Assembly: GCF_020097815.1 (NCBI RefSeq) | Contig: NZ_CP083663.1 | Location: 2,108,001-2,172,000 of the forward strand | Origin: Haloprofundus salinisoli | Lineage (GTDB): Archaea > Halobacteriota > Halobacteria > Halobacteriales > Haloferacaceae | Length of the DNA: 64,000 nt | Direction of reading: 5' to 3' | Shown here: positions 1 through 7,641 of the stretch, one piece after another | Layout: each line of letters starts with the position of its first letter | Numbering within the stretch: position 1 is the first letter of the stretch | The notes under the pieces: generated by a model | Told to the model about the DNA's origin: nothing | What the model saw: the letters and a program-made list of their open reading frames with translations, nothing else | The model's database searches: none | Made by a program: the position numbers and the translations under genes

Positions 1-2
1 CG

Positions 3-404
3 ACGCTCGAACGCGAGTTGCGCGACGTGGACGCTCCGCGCCCGCTGGTCGTCCGCGGTCCCGAGGACACCGAACGCGCCGACGCACCCATCCAGGTGAG
101 CATCGGCCTCGGCGGTAAACACGAGTTCGCCGAGGCGGTCCGCTCGCTCGCCCGCGAGGTCGAGGCGGGGGAACTCGACCCCGAGGACATCGACGGTGAC
201 GACATCGAGGGCCGTCTCGTCTTCCCCGACGAACCCGACCTGGTGCTCAAGACGGGTGCCGAACGGCTCTCTGACTTCATGATCTGGCAATCGGTGTACT
301 CGGAACTGTACTTCACCGACGTGAACTGGCGGGACTTCCGCAAGCGCGACTACCTCCGCGCGGTGCTGGATTATCAGGACCGAAAGCGGCGGTTTGGGCG
401 CTGA
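3..404 (+). CDS. uppS: cis-prenyltransferase (UppS family), 5'-truncated by window edge
   Basis: C-terminal part (about 133 residues) of a tritrans,polycis-polyprenyl diphosphate synthase, which condenses isopentenyl diphosphate into the long polyprenyl lipids used as glycan carriers at the membrane. The reading frame is open from base 3, so the true start lies upstream. The segment LKTGAERLSDFMIWQS near the middle corresponds to the family motif RTGGE-RLSNFLLWQ that binds the homoallylic substrate, and WRDF plus YLRAVLDYQDRKRRFG form the usual C-terminus. RTGG is altered to KTGA, so substrate handling may differ from the canonical paralogue at 1127-2056. The two paralogues are separated only by a pilin-like gene. 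The family assignment is firm; which polyprenol it makes cannot be told. Confidence 0.88.
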   Translation, partial: TLERELRDVDAPRPLVVRGPEDTERADAPIQVSIGLGGKHEFAEAVRSLAREVEAGELDPEDIDGDDIEGRLVFPDEPDLVLKTGAERLSDFMIWQSVYSELYFTDVNWRDFRKRDYLRAVLDYQDRKRRFGR

Positions 405-425
405 ACGTAGTGAAGCGCTCAAACG

Positions 426-495
426 CCGTCGGTCTGCTCACTCCGTTCGCTCCCCGACGGATGTTCGGGCGATAGCAGGTCGCCGCGTAGCGGCG
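426..495. other. two hairpins downstream of the first uppS
   Basis: CCGTCGG at 426-432 pairs with CCGACGG at 454-460 (7 bp, 21-nt loop), and CGCCGC at 481-486 pairs with GCGGCG at 490-495 (3-nt loop). Both lie in the 225-nt gap after uppS. They could mark 3' end processing or be remnants of haloarchaeal intergenic repeats. No T-tract follows, so I do not call a terminator. Confidence 0.35.
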
Positions 496-629
496 GAAGT
501 TTCGACACTAGCCCGAAGGTCACCGCGGTAGCTCTCCACTCTCTACACCAATCAAGTAGGTGACAATTACTCGCGGCACTGCAGCCGTAGTCCGCCTATT
601 ACGATGTACACACGTCGCTGAGGAGCGGT

Positions 630-1079
630 ATGGACATCTCGACGTTCGTCGACGCAGACGACGCCGTCTCGCCCGCCATCGGGGTCGTTCTGATGGCCGG
701 AATCACCGTGCTTCTGGCGGCGACTGCCGCCGGGCCGCTCCTGGAGTTCGGGGACTCGACCCTCTCGGCACCCGTCTACGCGACCGCCGACGCCGACGTC
801 TCCACCGACGAGGACCGTCTCACCGTCACGTGGCTTTCGCACGACGCGGCCGACTATCTCGACGTGGCCGTCGTCGTCGACGGCGACCATTACTCGACGG
901 CGCTGTCGGAACCCGGCGACGCACTCCGTCTCGACGGCGACGGCATCACGAAGACGGGCACGGAGAACTCCTACTCGGACGCCTTGGACATCGACGACGG
1001 CGACGAGATACACGTCACCGTCACTGCGGTCCGCGACGACGGTCGAACGGTCGTGCTACGGCGGACGCTCACCGTCTGA
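630..1079 (+). CDS. type IV pilin-like protein with archaeal pilin N-terminal domain
   Basis: 149-residue predicted pilin subunit or minor pilin, exported through the membrane and processed by the prepilin peptidase PibD. Residues 11-35 (DAVSPAIGVVLMAGITVLLA, then a further hydrophobic stretch) match the haloarchaeal pilin signature AVSPVIGVILMVAITV: a short charged leader, the processing site and the hydrophobic assembly helix. The rest is an acidic beta-rich head with DGD and DDG turns. The leader is short (MDISTFVDADD) and lacks the Arg/Lys usually seen just before the cleavage site, so processing should be checked. A monocistronic gene between two polyprenyl synthase genes; no pilus assembly ATPase is nearby. 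Adhesion, envelope sensing or a secretion accessory role are all possible. Confidence 0.75.
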   Translation: MDISTFVDADDAVSPAIGVVLMAGITVLLAATAAGPLLEFGDSTLSAPVYATADADVSTDEDRLTVTWLSHDAADYLDVAVVVDGDHYSTALSEPGDALRLDGDGITKTGTENSYSDALDIDDGDEIHVTVTAVRDDGRTVVLRRTLTV

Positions 1080-1126
1080 ATCGTCGGCCCGGCGTCGGTG
1101 GCGACGCCGGAATCTCCCCGACCGGC

Positions 1127-2056
1127 TCAGTCGGCCAGTTCGGTCTCGTGGTTCGCCAGCGCCTCGTCTATCTCGGCGGCACCGGCGCTCGTCAGTTGGT
1201 CGCGGAGTCGTTTGGCGACGGTCTTGGCCTCCGCCAGTTCCGCCTCGGCGAGCGAGCGGACCAACGCGACGGCCCGGTTGGTGCGGTGGCGCTGCCACGA
1301 CGCCTCCCGGGACTCGTACGTCCGGATGCCGCGGAGGAAATCGACTTTCGAGAACTCCGGCCAGTAGGGCGCACAGAAGAACACCGCAGCTTCGTTGCCG
1401 TTGGCGTGCCACGGTAGGAAGTTCGAGGTTCGCTCGTCGCCGCCGGTGCGGATGATGAGGTCGACGTCGCGGACCGGCCGGCGGTAGAGGCGACTCTCGA
1501 CCGCTTCCACGTCGATCTCGTCGGGCGAGAGGTCGCCGTCGTCGACGGCGCGGGCGACGTCGCGGGCCGCCTCCAGCAGTTCGGCGCGGCCGCCGTACGC
1601 CAGCGCGATGTTCAGCGTGAACTTGTCGTAGCCGCGGGTCCGGCGTTCGGCGTACTCGACGGCGTCTCTGACCCGCTCGGGGAGACGGTTTATCGCACCG
1701 ATGGCACGGATGCACACCTCGTTGTCGTGGACGCGGTCGGCGTCGGCGAACTCGTACAGTTTCGACTCGATGAGGTCGAACAGCGGTTCGCGTTCCTCGG
1801 GCGGGCGCTCGAAGTTCTCCGTCGAGAAGGTGTACAGCGTCAGTTCGGCGATGCCGAGCTCCTGACACCAGTCGAGGACGCGTTCCGTCGTCTCCGCACC
1901 CGCGTGGTGGCCGTCCGGCGCGTCCTCGCCGTTCCGCCTCGCGTACCGGCGGTTTCCATCCTGGATGATGGCGACGTGTGTGGGTCCCTCGCCGACTTCA
2001 CCGCGTAGCAACCGCTCGTATCCCGATGCGAACTCCTGGCGGACCCGCCGAAACAT
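1127..2056 (-). CDS. uppS: polyprenyl diphosphate synthase, UppS family
   Basis: 309-residue cis-prenyltransferase elongating an allylic diphosphate with isopentenyl diphosphate to make long-chain polyprenyl diphosphate, the lipid carrier precursor for S-layer N-glycosylation in haloarchaea. The catalytic Asp sits in HVAIIQDGNRRYA (about residues 27-39). The substrate motif is RTGGDERTSNFLPWH at about 215-229, and PYWPEFSKVDFLRGIRTYE follows, all canonical. I chose the start at 2056 (MFRRVRQ), where the family homology begins; an in-frame Met 18 codons upstream would add a non-homologous tail. The C-terminal 50 residues form a charged helical extension. Encoded opposite to the truncated paralogue at 3-404. 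Family certain; product chain length unknown. Confidence 0.93.
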   Translation of the reverse strand: MFRRVRQEFASGYERLLRGEVGEGPTHVAIIQDGNRRYARRNGEDAPDGHHAGAETTERVLDWCQELGIAELTLYTFSTENFERPPEEREPLFDLIESKLYEFADADRVHDNEVCIRAIGAINRLPERVRDAVEYAERRTRGYDKFTLNIALAYGGRAELLEAARDVARAVDDGDLSPDEIDVEAVESRLYRRPVRDVDLIIRTGGDERTSNFLPWHANGNEAAVFFCAPYWPEFSKVDFLRGIRTYESREASWQRHRTNRAVALVRSLAEAELAEAKTVAKRLRDQLTSAGAAEIDEALANHETELAD

Positions 2057-2256
2057 GTACGCACCGTCACGCTCGCACCACATGTGTCTTGTGTACTGGT
2101 TTCGACGCATTCGACCTCGTCACACCGACACACACCCCAGTCGACGGTTACTCACAGTCGGCGATTGCCCACGCGCGCCGCCGCGCCCGCGAACACGTCA
2201 TTGGTCCGCCTGCGCGAACCGTGAGGGGTTTATCCGGTCCCCCCGACGGTGTTTCC

Positions 2257-2655
2257 ATGAGCAAAACGCTCGACGACGACCTCTACAAGCGGACGAAAGC
2301 GCTGCTGGAACCCGGCGAGATTCAACTCAACGGTGTCATCGTCCACACCGACCTCTCGGGCCGCGAGGACCTGGAGATGCACGAACTCACCGTCGACCTG
2401 AACGACGTGATCGCCGAGCACGCCGGCAAGGGCGAGACGTACATCTACGCCGGAAACGACAACAGCGACTTCGCCTCCAATCAGTTCCAAGGGCTGACGC
2501 TGGAGGACGAGGAGTTCGTCTGGGAGTGTCAACAGCTCCTGCGAAACGGCGCGTTCAACCTCGTGTTCTACTACGAGGCCGACGCCGACCACGAGGCCAT
2601 CATCGAGGACATCGAGGAGATGGGCTACCGCGTGACCGGCGTCCGCGGCGACTGA
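2257..2655 (+). CDS. conserved haloarchaeal protein (DUF5778-like)
   Basis: 132-residue acidic soluble protein (MSKTLDDDLYKRTKALLEPGEIQLNGVIV...) with no signal or membrane segment. I recognise it as a small family conserved in Halobacteria, DUF5778 as far as I recall, without an assigned role. The pattern of alternating short strands and helices, with a C-terminal I-x(2)-EDIEEMGYRVTGVRGD, suggests a compact alpha/beta fold. The start at 2257 is chosen because the protein reads as conserved from this Met and the upstream open frame is Arg/His-rich non-coding sequence. TTTATCC at 2229-2235, about 27 nt before the ATG, fits a leaderless promoter. It is divergent from uppS at 1127-2056. Function unknown. 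Confidence 0.82.
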   Translation: MSKTLDDDLYKRTKALLEPGEIQLNGVIVHTDLSGREDLEMHELTVDLNDVIAEHAGKGETYIYAGNDNSDFASNQFQGLTLEDEEFVWECQQLLRNGAFNLVFYYEADADHEAIIEDIEEMGYRVTGVRGD

Positions 2656-2765
2656 CTCCGGCGACGAGCCGCGGTGACTGATTCGGCGTCGGTTCGTGGC
2701 GACTGATTCGGCGACTGACTCGATAACGGGCCGCGGCGACGGTTCGCGGCGACCGCCGCCGGCGG
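2650..2765. repeat. degenerate GGCGACTGATTCGGCG-like repeats
   Basis: Just after the DUF5778-like gene the sequence reiterates variants of GACTGATTCGGCG and GCCGCGGCGAC several times, without an open frame that looks like protein. It sits in the convergent gap before the rhodanese gene. It is probably slipped-strand repeat debris; no function is evident. Confidence 0.4.
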
Positions 2766-2784
2766 ACTGCCCGCTGCGGCCGAG

Positions 2785-3504
2785 TTATCCTTCGACGTTC
2801 GTGACGACGGTGCCCGCGAGTTCGCCGAGCGGTCGCTCGATGCGGTACTCGGGCGTCTCGACGACGATGGGCGAGGATTCGGTCACGTCGAGGAAGTGCA
2901 ACACGAGCTCGAAACTGCCGTCCTCGGCGATGGGGCCGGCCTCGCGCTGTCCGGACTCCTCGTGTCGCGCCCACGCGTTCTTGCCGGCGAGCGAGGCGTC
3001 GGTCCGCCCGCGAATCGTGTACGACGGCGGTTCCACGTCGACCTCCGCGCCCTGCAACGGATAGCCGCGGTCGCGCCACTCGAAGAAGCCCTCGTCGAGC
3101 GCGAACACCTCGGTGTAGCCCGAATCGATGAGCGACGCGGCGCGCATCGACGAGAGGTGGTGCGGACAGCCACAGTAGGTGACGATGCGCTGGGATTTGT
3201 CCCAAGCACCGGTAGGGTCGTTCGCCCGACCGTCCGGGGCGGGCGAGAGCACCGCCCCCTCGATGTGGGAGGCGTCGTACTGCCGCTGCCCGCGGGCGTC
3301 GGCGAACTTCGCCGAGTCGTCTTGGAACCACTGATAGACGTCGTCTATCGGGGCGAGCGGAACTTGGGCGTTCGACCCGTCGACAGAGATGGTCTCGTAG
3401 CCGTTGGTGCTGTTGTTCGTCGGCTCCGAGGACGAGTTCGAACAGCCAGCGAGTGCCGTGATGCCCGCGGCACCGGTGGCGGCGAGGAACGTGCGACGCT
3501 GCAT
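2785..3504 (-). CDS. Tat-exported rhodanese-domain lipoprotein
   Basis: 239 residues. The N-terminus MQRRTFLAATGAAGITALAGC combines a Tat motif (RRTFL) with a lipobox (LAGC, Cys21), so the protein should be exported folded and lipid-anchored outside the cell. Residues about 45-155 form a rhodanese fold (sulfur or redox transfer family): DARGQRQYDASHIEGAV, then an active-site loop in YCGCPHHLSSMRAASL, then ALDEGFFEWRDRGYPLQG. The loop holds two cysteines (CGC) and a His pair, unlike the usual C-x(4)-R-S loop, so thiosulfate sulfurtransferase activity is uncertain. The last 80 residues are a beta-rich extension. Convergent with the gene at 2257; divergent from the heme operon. The fold is clear; the substrate is not known. 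Confidence 0.85.
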   Translation of the reverse strand: MQRRTFLAATGAAGITALAGCSNSSSEPTNNSTNGYETISVDGSNAQVPLAPIDDVYQWFQDDSAKFADARGQRQYDASHIEGAVLSPAPDGRANDPTGAWDKSQRIVTYCGCPHHLSSMRAASLIDSGYTEVFALDEGFFEWRDRGYPLQGAEVDVEPPSYTIRGRTDASLAGKNAWARHEESGQREAGPIAEDGSFELVLHFLDVTESSPIVVETPEYRIERPLGELAGTVVTNVEG

Positions 3505-3575
3505 TTTCAGTTGGACGTAACTATCGGACGAATAAAACCGTATCGACGCAGCTGGCGCCGGCTCGTGGTTCGAAC

Positions 3576-3626
3576 GTCGAAGCCGGCGGCGTCGAAGCTG
3601 GCGGCGTCGAAGCCGGTGGCGTCGAG
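3576..3626. repeat. 15-bp tandem repeat upstream of the heme operon
   Basis: Three near-identical copies of GTCGAAGCYGGYGGC (3576-3590, 3591-3605, 3606-3620) and a partial fourth to 3626. They lie between the divergent rhodanese and ahbAB genes, about 30 bp upstream of the ahbAB TATA-like box. The variants differ by single transitions, which suggests recent slippage. Confidence 0.75.
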
Positions 3627-3656
3627 TCCGCCGCGACCGGCGCGGCTTCGAGACGC

Positions 3657-3662
3657 TTATTC
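3657..3662 (+). promoter_or_regulatory. TATA-like box of the ahbAB-sirC-hemA operon
   Basis: TTATTC centred about 27 nt before the ATG at 3686, the spacing expected for a haloarchaeal leaderless transcript. This supports the start at 3686 rather than the in-frame GTG at 3677. Confidence 0.5.
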
Positions 3663-3685
3663 ACCCTCCGTTCGGAGTGTCGCCC

Positions 3686-4756
3686 ATGAGACAGGCGGAT
3701 GCGGACGCGACGCTTTCGACGCTCGACCGCGCCATCATCAACGCGTTTCAGGGCGGATTTCCGGTCGTGGAGCGTCCGTTCGACCCGGCGGCGGCCGCGT
3801 TGCGCGAACGCGGCGTCGACGTGACGGCGGACGAACTTCTCGCGCGCGTGCAGACGCTCGACGAGGAGGGCGTCCTCACGCGCTTCGGCGCGCTCGTTAA
3901 CGCCGAGAAGATCGGCGGCGCAGCGACGCTCGTCGCCATGCACGCGCCGCCGGAACGCTTCGAGGAAGTCGCCGACCGGGTGAACGCCCACCGCGAAGTC
4001 GCGCACAACTACGAGCGCGAGCACCCGCACCTCAACATGTGGTTCGTCGTCAGCGTCGCCGACGAGGAACGAGTTGACGAAGTGCTCGCCGAAATCGAGG
4101 CCGAAACCGGGCAAGAAACGTACAACCTCCCCAAGATGAACGAGTTCCGCGTCGAGGCCAAGTTCATGCTCGACGGGCCGATCGCCGACGGCGACGTGGA
4201 CCTCTCGAACCTCGGCCCCGACGTCGAACCCGCCGACAGAACGACGCTCACGCCCGACGAACGCGACCTGGTCGTCGAAATTCAGGGCGGTCTGCCGATT
4301 ACGGAGACGCCCTACGCGGACGTGGCCGACGCGATCGGTGCGGAGACCGAGTGGGTCGTCGAGACCATAAAACGGTTCGACCTCGAAGGGAAGGTCCGTC
4401 GGGTCGGCGTCATCCCGAACCACTACGCGCTCGGGTACACCGAGAACGGGATGACCGTCTGGAACGTCCCCGATGAGGTGGTCGAGACGGTCGGCCCCGC
4501 CGTCGCCTCCCTCGACTTCGTCACCCACTGCTACCGCCGTCCGAGACACGAGGGCGTCTGGCCGTACAACTTCTTCGCGATGACCCACGGCCGAAACGAG
4601 GAGGAGAGCCAGCGCCGTATTCAGGAGGTCCGCGAGACGATGAGCGAGTACTGGGCGGTCGGCGACGACGACTGGGACTCGCTGTTCTCGACGCGTATCC
4701 TGAAGAAGACCGGCATCAGACTGGCCGAACGTGCGGAGGCGAACACCAGTGAGTGA
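3686..4756 (+). CDS. ahbAB: siroheme decarboxylase, fused AhbA-AhbB
   Basis: 356-residue fusion of two Lrp/AsnC-like halves. It decarboxylates siroheme to didecarboxysiroheme in the alternative archaeal heme b pathway. The N-half (about 1-170) has the HTH-like start LDRAIINAFQGGFPVVERPF and AHNYEREHPHLNMWFVV. The C-half (about 190-350) repeats it with ERDLVVEIQGGLPITETPY and THCYRRPRHEGVWPYNFFAMTHG, the His/Arg/Tyr positions used for siroheme binding in this family. In many organisms the two halves are separate ahbA and ahbB genes. It is the first gene of an operon with the siroheme-forming enzyme SirC and HemA, which fits the pathway. The halves derive from transcription regulators, but the context argues for the enzyme. 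The next gene starts about 70 nt downstream. Confidence 0.88.
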   Translation: MRQADADATLSTLDRAIINAFQGGFPVVERPFDPAAAALRERGVDVTADELLARVQTLDEEGVLTRFGALVNAEKIGGAATLVAMHAPPERFEEVADRVNAHREVAHNYEREHPHLNMWFVVSVADEERVDEVLAEIEAETGQETYNLPKMNEFRVEAKFMLDGPIADGDVDLSNLGPDVEPADRTTLTPDERDLVVEIQGGLPITETPYADVADAIGAETEWVVETIKRFDLEGKVRRVGVIPNHYALGYTENGMTVWNVPDEVVETVGPAVASLDFVTHCYRRPRHEGVWPYNFFAMTHGRNEEESQRRIQEVRETMSEYWAVGDDDWDSLFSTRILKKTGIRLAERAEANTSE

Positions 4757-4825
4757 GCAACTGACGAACGGATTCACTCGGTACGTGGTGTGCCGAGCGG
4801 ATCGACGGGAGCACGGTTACGCGAG

Positions 4826-5470
4826 ATGATTCCGCTGTTTCACGACTTCACCGACGAAACGGTTCTGGTCTTCGGCGGCGGGTCGGTAGGCGCGCGGAAG
4901 GCGCGGCGCTTCGCCGACGAGGCCCGCGTCGTCGTCGTCGGCCCGGAGTTCGGAGACCGCGAGTTCGGCGGCGCGGAACTGATTCGCGCCGCTCCCGCCC
5001 CCGACGAGATAGCCGAGTGGGTCAACCGGTTCCACCCGGCGCTCGTCGTCGCGGCGACGAACGACGGAGCGGTGAACGAAGCGGTCGAAACGGCGGCGCG
5101 CGAGGCCGGCACTCTCGTCAATCGAACCGACCTCGCGGGCGGCCGCGACGCCGGCAGCGTCGTCGTGCCCGCGACCGTCGACGACGACCCCGTCACCGTC
5201 GCCGTCTCGACGGGCGGGCGGAGTCCGGCGCTCTCGAAACACCTCCGCGAGCGAATCAAGACGGAACTGGAGGGGGCGGGCGCGATGGCCGAACTGACCG
5301 GCGAGATTCGCGCCGAGATGAAAGCCGAGGGCGTTCCCCCAAACGACCGACGCGAGGCGGTTCGGGCGGTTGTCGACTCGTCTCCTGTTTGGAAGGCTTT
5401 ACGTACGGGCGAATCTAACGCCCGAGAAGAGGCCCAGCGCGTGATACGTAACAGAGGCGAGTCCCCGTGA
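4826..5470 (+). CDS. sirC: precorrin-2 dehydrogenase / sirohydrochlorin ferrochelatase-like
   Basis: 214 residues, the CysG N-terminal/Met8p family: NAD+-dependent oxidation of precorrin-2 to sirohydrochlorin, in some members also iron insertion to siroheme. The start MIPLFHDFTDETVLVFGGGSVGARKARRF carries the Rossmann GGGxVGxRK motif. LVVAATNDGAVNEAV and LVNRTDLAGGRDAGSVVVPATV are typical of the NAD-binding core, and STGGRSPALSKHLRERIKTEL starts the dimerisation/helical part. No uroporphyrinogen methylase domain is fused, unlike CysG. The start at 4826 is preferred over an in-frame ATG at 4790, whose extra 12 residues are not family-like. It overlaps hemA by one base, so the two are probably translationally coupled. 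Whether it also chelates iron cannot be told. Confidence 0.87.
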   Translation: MIPLFHDFTDETVLVFGGGSVGARKARRFADEARVVVVGPEFGDREFGGAELIRAAPAPDEIAEWVNRFHPALVVAATNDGAVNEAVETAAREAGTLVNRTDLAGGRDAGSVVVPATVDDDPVTVAVSTGGRSPALSKHLRERIKTELEGAGAMAELTGEIRAEMKAEGVPPNDRREAVRAVVDSSPVWKALRTGESNAREEAQRVIRNRGESP

Positions 5471-6807
5471 TGGAGGAAACCGGCGTCATCTCAGGCGTGA
5501 GCGTCTCGCACGTCAACGCGACCGTCGACGAGATCGAGGCGGCCAGTCACGACGACGTCCGGACGACCATCTCGACCTTTCTCGCACGCGACGGCGTCGA
5601 GGAGGCGTTCGTCATCCAGACGTGCAACCGCGCGGAGGCGTACGTCGTCACCGAGCGACCCGCGCTCGGCGCGGCGGCGCTGGCCGACTTCGCCCCCGAC
5701 GTCCGCGACGGCGCGGTCGTCACGCTCGACCACGAGGAGAGCCTGCGCCACCTGATGCGCGTCGCCGCCGGACTGGAGTCGCTCGTCCTCGGCGAGGACC
5801 AGATTCTCGGCCAACTCCGCCGCGCCGAGGCCGAGGCCCGCGCCGTCGACGCCATCGGAACGATGCTCGAAGACGCGCTCCGGAAAGCGATTCACGTCGG
5901 CGAACGCGCACGCGCGGAGACGAAGATAAACGAGGGTGCGGTGTCGCTCGGCAGCGCCGCCGTCCGCCTCGTCGAGACCGAGACGGCCGTCGAGGGTTCG
6001 ACGGCGCTCGTCGTCGGCGCGGGCGAGATGGGGACGCTCGCGGCGCGCGCGCTCGATTCGGCGAACGTCGGGCGGATGCTCGTCGCCAACCGGACGGTCC
6101 CGCACGCCGAGCACATCGCCGCCGAGGTCGACGCCGACGCGTCTGCCGTCGCCCTCGACGCCACCGCCGCCGCCGCGAGCGAAGCCGACGTGGTTATCAC
6201 CGCGACCAGCAGCACCGACTACGTCCTCGACGTCGAGACGCTCGCCGACGCGGGCGAGACGGTGCTCATCGACATCGCTCAACCCCGCGACGTCGACCCG
6301 GCGGCCGACGGCCTCCCCGAGGTGGTCGTCCGCGACATCGACGCGCTCGAAACCGTCACCGCCGAGACGCGCGAACGCCGTCGCTCCGAGACCGACGTGG
6401 TCGAGGCGATGATAGACGACGAACTCGCGCGCCTGCTCGACGCCTACAAGCGCAAGCGCGCCGACGACGCCATCAGCGCCATGTACGAGAGCGCCGAGGC
6501 CGTCAAGCGCCGCGAGGTGCAGACGGCGCTGTCGAAACTCGACGCGCAGGGGGGGCTGACCGACGAACAGCGAGAGACGGTCGAAGCGCTCGCGGACGCC
6601 CTCGTCGGACAACTGCTCGCCGCGCCGACGAAGTCGCTGCGCGACGCCGCGGCCGACGACGACTGGACGACCATCCAGACGGCGATGCACCTGTTCAATC
6701 CGTCGTTCGGCGACGGCGCGACCCCCGACGCGTCGGCGTTCGAGACGGGCGAGGTGTCCGACGAGGAGGACGCGCCGCACGTCTTCGAGCAGTGCTCCGA
6801 CGACTGA
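5470..6807 (+). CDS. hemA: glutamyl-tRNA reductase
   Basis: 445 residues. NADPH-dependent reduction of glutamyl-tRNA(Glu) to glutamate-1-semialdehyde, the first committed step of C5-pathway tetrapyrrole synthesis. The N-terminal catalytic domain has IQTCNRAEAYV with the nucleophilic Cys near residue 49, and SLRHLMRVAAGLESLVLGEDQILGQLRRA. The NADPH-binding domain shows VVGAGEMGTLAARAL (about 180-195), and an elongated helical dimerisation domain ends the protein. Start: ATG at 5470 overlaps the sirC stop (TGATG); a GTG one codon upstream is possible. Last gene of the ahbAB-sirC-hemA operon, joining the first and late steps of heme/siroheme synthesis. The acidic C-terminal tail after about residue 400 is typical of haloarchaea. 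Confidence 0.95.
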   Translation: MEETGVISGVSVSHVNATVDEIEAASHDDVRTTISTFLARDGVEEAFVIQTCNRAEAYVVTERPALGAAALADFAPDVRDGAVVTLDHEESLRHLMRVAAGLESLVLGEDQILGQLRRAEAEARAVDAIGTMLEDALRKAIHVGERARAETKINEGAVSLGSAAVRLVETETAVEGSTALVVGAGEMGTLAARALDSANVGRMLVANRTVPHAEHIAAEVDADASAVALDATAAAASEADVVITATSSTDYVLDVETLADAGETVLIDIAQPRDVDPAADGLPEVVVRDIDALETVTAETRERRRSETDVVEAMIDDELARLLDAYKRKRADDAISAMYESAEAVKRREVQTALSKLDAQGGLTDEQRETVEALADALVGQLLAAPTKSLRDAAADDDWTTIQTAMHLFNPSFGDGATPDASAFETGEVSDEEDAPHVFEQCSDD

Positions 6808-6876
6808 CCCCCATCCGGAGTCCAATGGCTGCAAACGCGAGTAAACGTTAACCAGCCACCGTACGATTTTCAGCGC

Positions 6877-7152
6877 ATGGCCGAACGACTGGACGATGAC
6901 GAGATAGAACGCCAACTGCCCGACGGCTGGGAGCGCGACGACGACGAGATCGTGCGCGCCTACGAGTTCGAGGATTATCTCTCGGGCGTGCAGTTCGCCA
7001 CGCAGGTCGCTGAGGTCGCCGACGAGGAGTTCCACCACCCCGAGATGGTCATCCGCTACGACGAGGTGGAGGTCCGTCTGACCAGCCACGAGGCGGGCGG
7101 TATCACCGACCAGGATACGCGCCTCGCTTCGCTGTTCAACGACGAGTACTGA
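6877..7152 (+). CDS. pcbD: pterin-4a-carbinolamine dehydratase
   Basis: 91 residues, full family length. It dehydrates 4a-hydroxytetrahydropterin to quinonoid dihydropterin, supporting pterin-dependent hydroxylases; a role in pterin or molybdopterin side pathways has also been proposed for prokaryotic members. The motif EEFHHPEMVIRYDEVEVRLTSHEAGGIT (residues about 51-78) contains the active-site His-His-Pro and downstream His. The preceding FEDYLSGVQFATQVAEVADE is the long helix of the fold. Its stop overlaps the next gene's start by one base, indicating co-translation with the LWR-salt protein. No phenylalanine hydroxylase gene is nearby. Confidence 0.93.
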   Translation: MAERLDDDEIERQLPDGWERDDDEIVRAYEFEDYLSGVQFATQVAEVADEEFHHPEMVIRYDEVEVRLTSHEAGGITDQDTRLASLFNDEY

Positions 7153-7514
7153 TGGACGCGGCGTACGTGTTCCGGGTTCGGTTCCGCCTCGATCCGGCGC
7201 CGGTCACAGCGACCCCCGACGAGTTCGAGACGGTCGTTCGCAACCCCGCCGCCGCGCCCGGCGACGACGGCTGGCTGTTCTTCCTGCACAACCTGTGGCG
7301 CGGCGACGTCAACGACGACAGTCACGCCCAGTCGCTGGCCGAGTCGTGGCTCTCGGTGCCCGTCGTCGACGTCAGTTTCAGCGAACTCGACACCGACGAG
7401 GCGTACCTCGACGCGCTGAAGAGCGAAATCGCCGCCGACCTCGGCCGGTTCAACGCCGACAACGTGAGCGAAGTTCTGAACAAGTACTTCGGCAGTTCGA
7501 TTCGCGTTCGGTGA
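7152..7514 (+). CDS. LWR-salt protein
   Basis: 120-residue haloarchaeal protein, recognised by the central LWRGDVNDDSH segment (residues about 48-58) after WLFFLHN. It belongs to the group named LWR-salt protein, for which I know no function. It starts MDAAYVFRVRFRLDPAPV, reads as alternating strands, and ends NKYFGSSIRVR; no signal or membrane segment is visible. The ATG shares a base with the stop of the pterin dehydratase gene, so the two are translationally coupled, which suggests but does not prove a role near pterin metabolism. Confidence 0.8.
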   Translation: MDAAYVFRVRFRLDPAPVTATPDEFETVVRNPAAAPGDDGWLFFLHNLWRGDVNDDSHAQSLAESWLSVPVVDVSFSELDTDEAYLDALKSEIAADLGRFNADNVSEVLNKYFGSSIRVR

Positions 7515-7641
7515 GCCGCCGCGAACGACGGGACGTGTCGCCGCCGGCCGTCGTTTGAGGCCCGTTGAGGGCCGAACGTTCGGAACTGCTGACGCTCGCC
7601 GGAACCGTTTTATCCGCGAATCGAGTAGATATCCGTCCGAT

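Noticed and set aside
5491-7089. Long minus-strand open frame of over 500 codons opposite hemA
   Set aside because: It lies on the antisense strand of a confident hemA and shows Val/Arg/Gly/Asp-rich shadow composition with no domain; high GC creates such frames.
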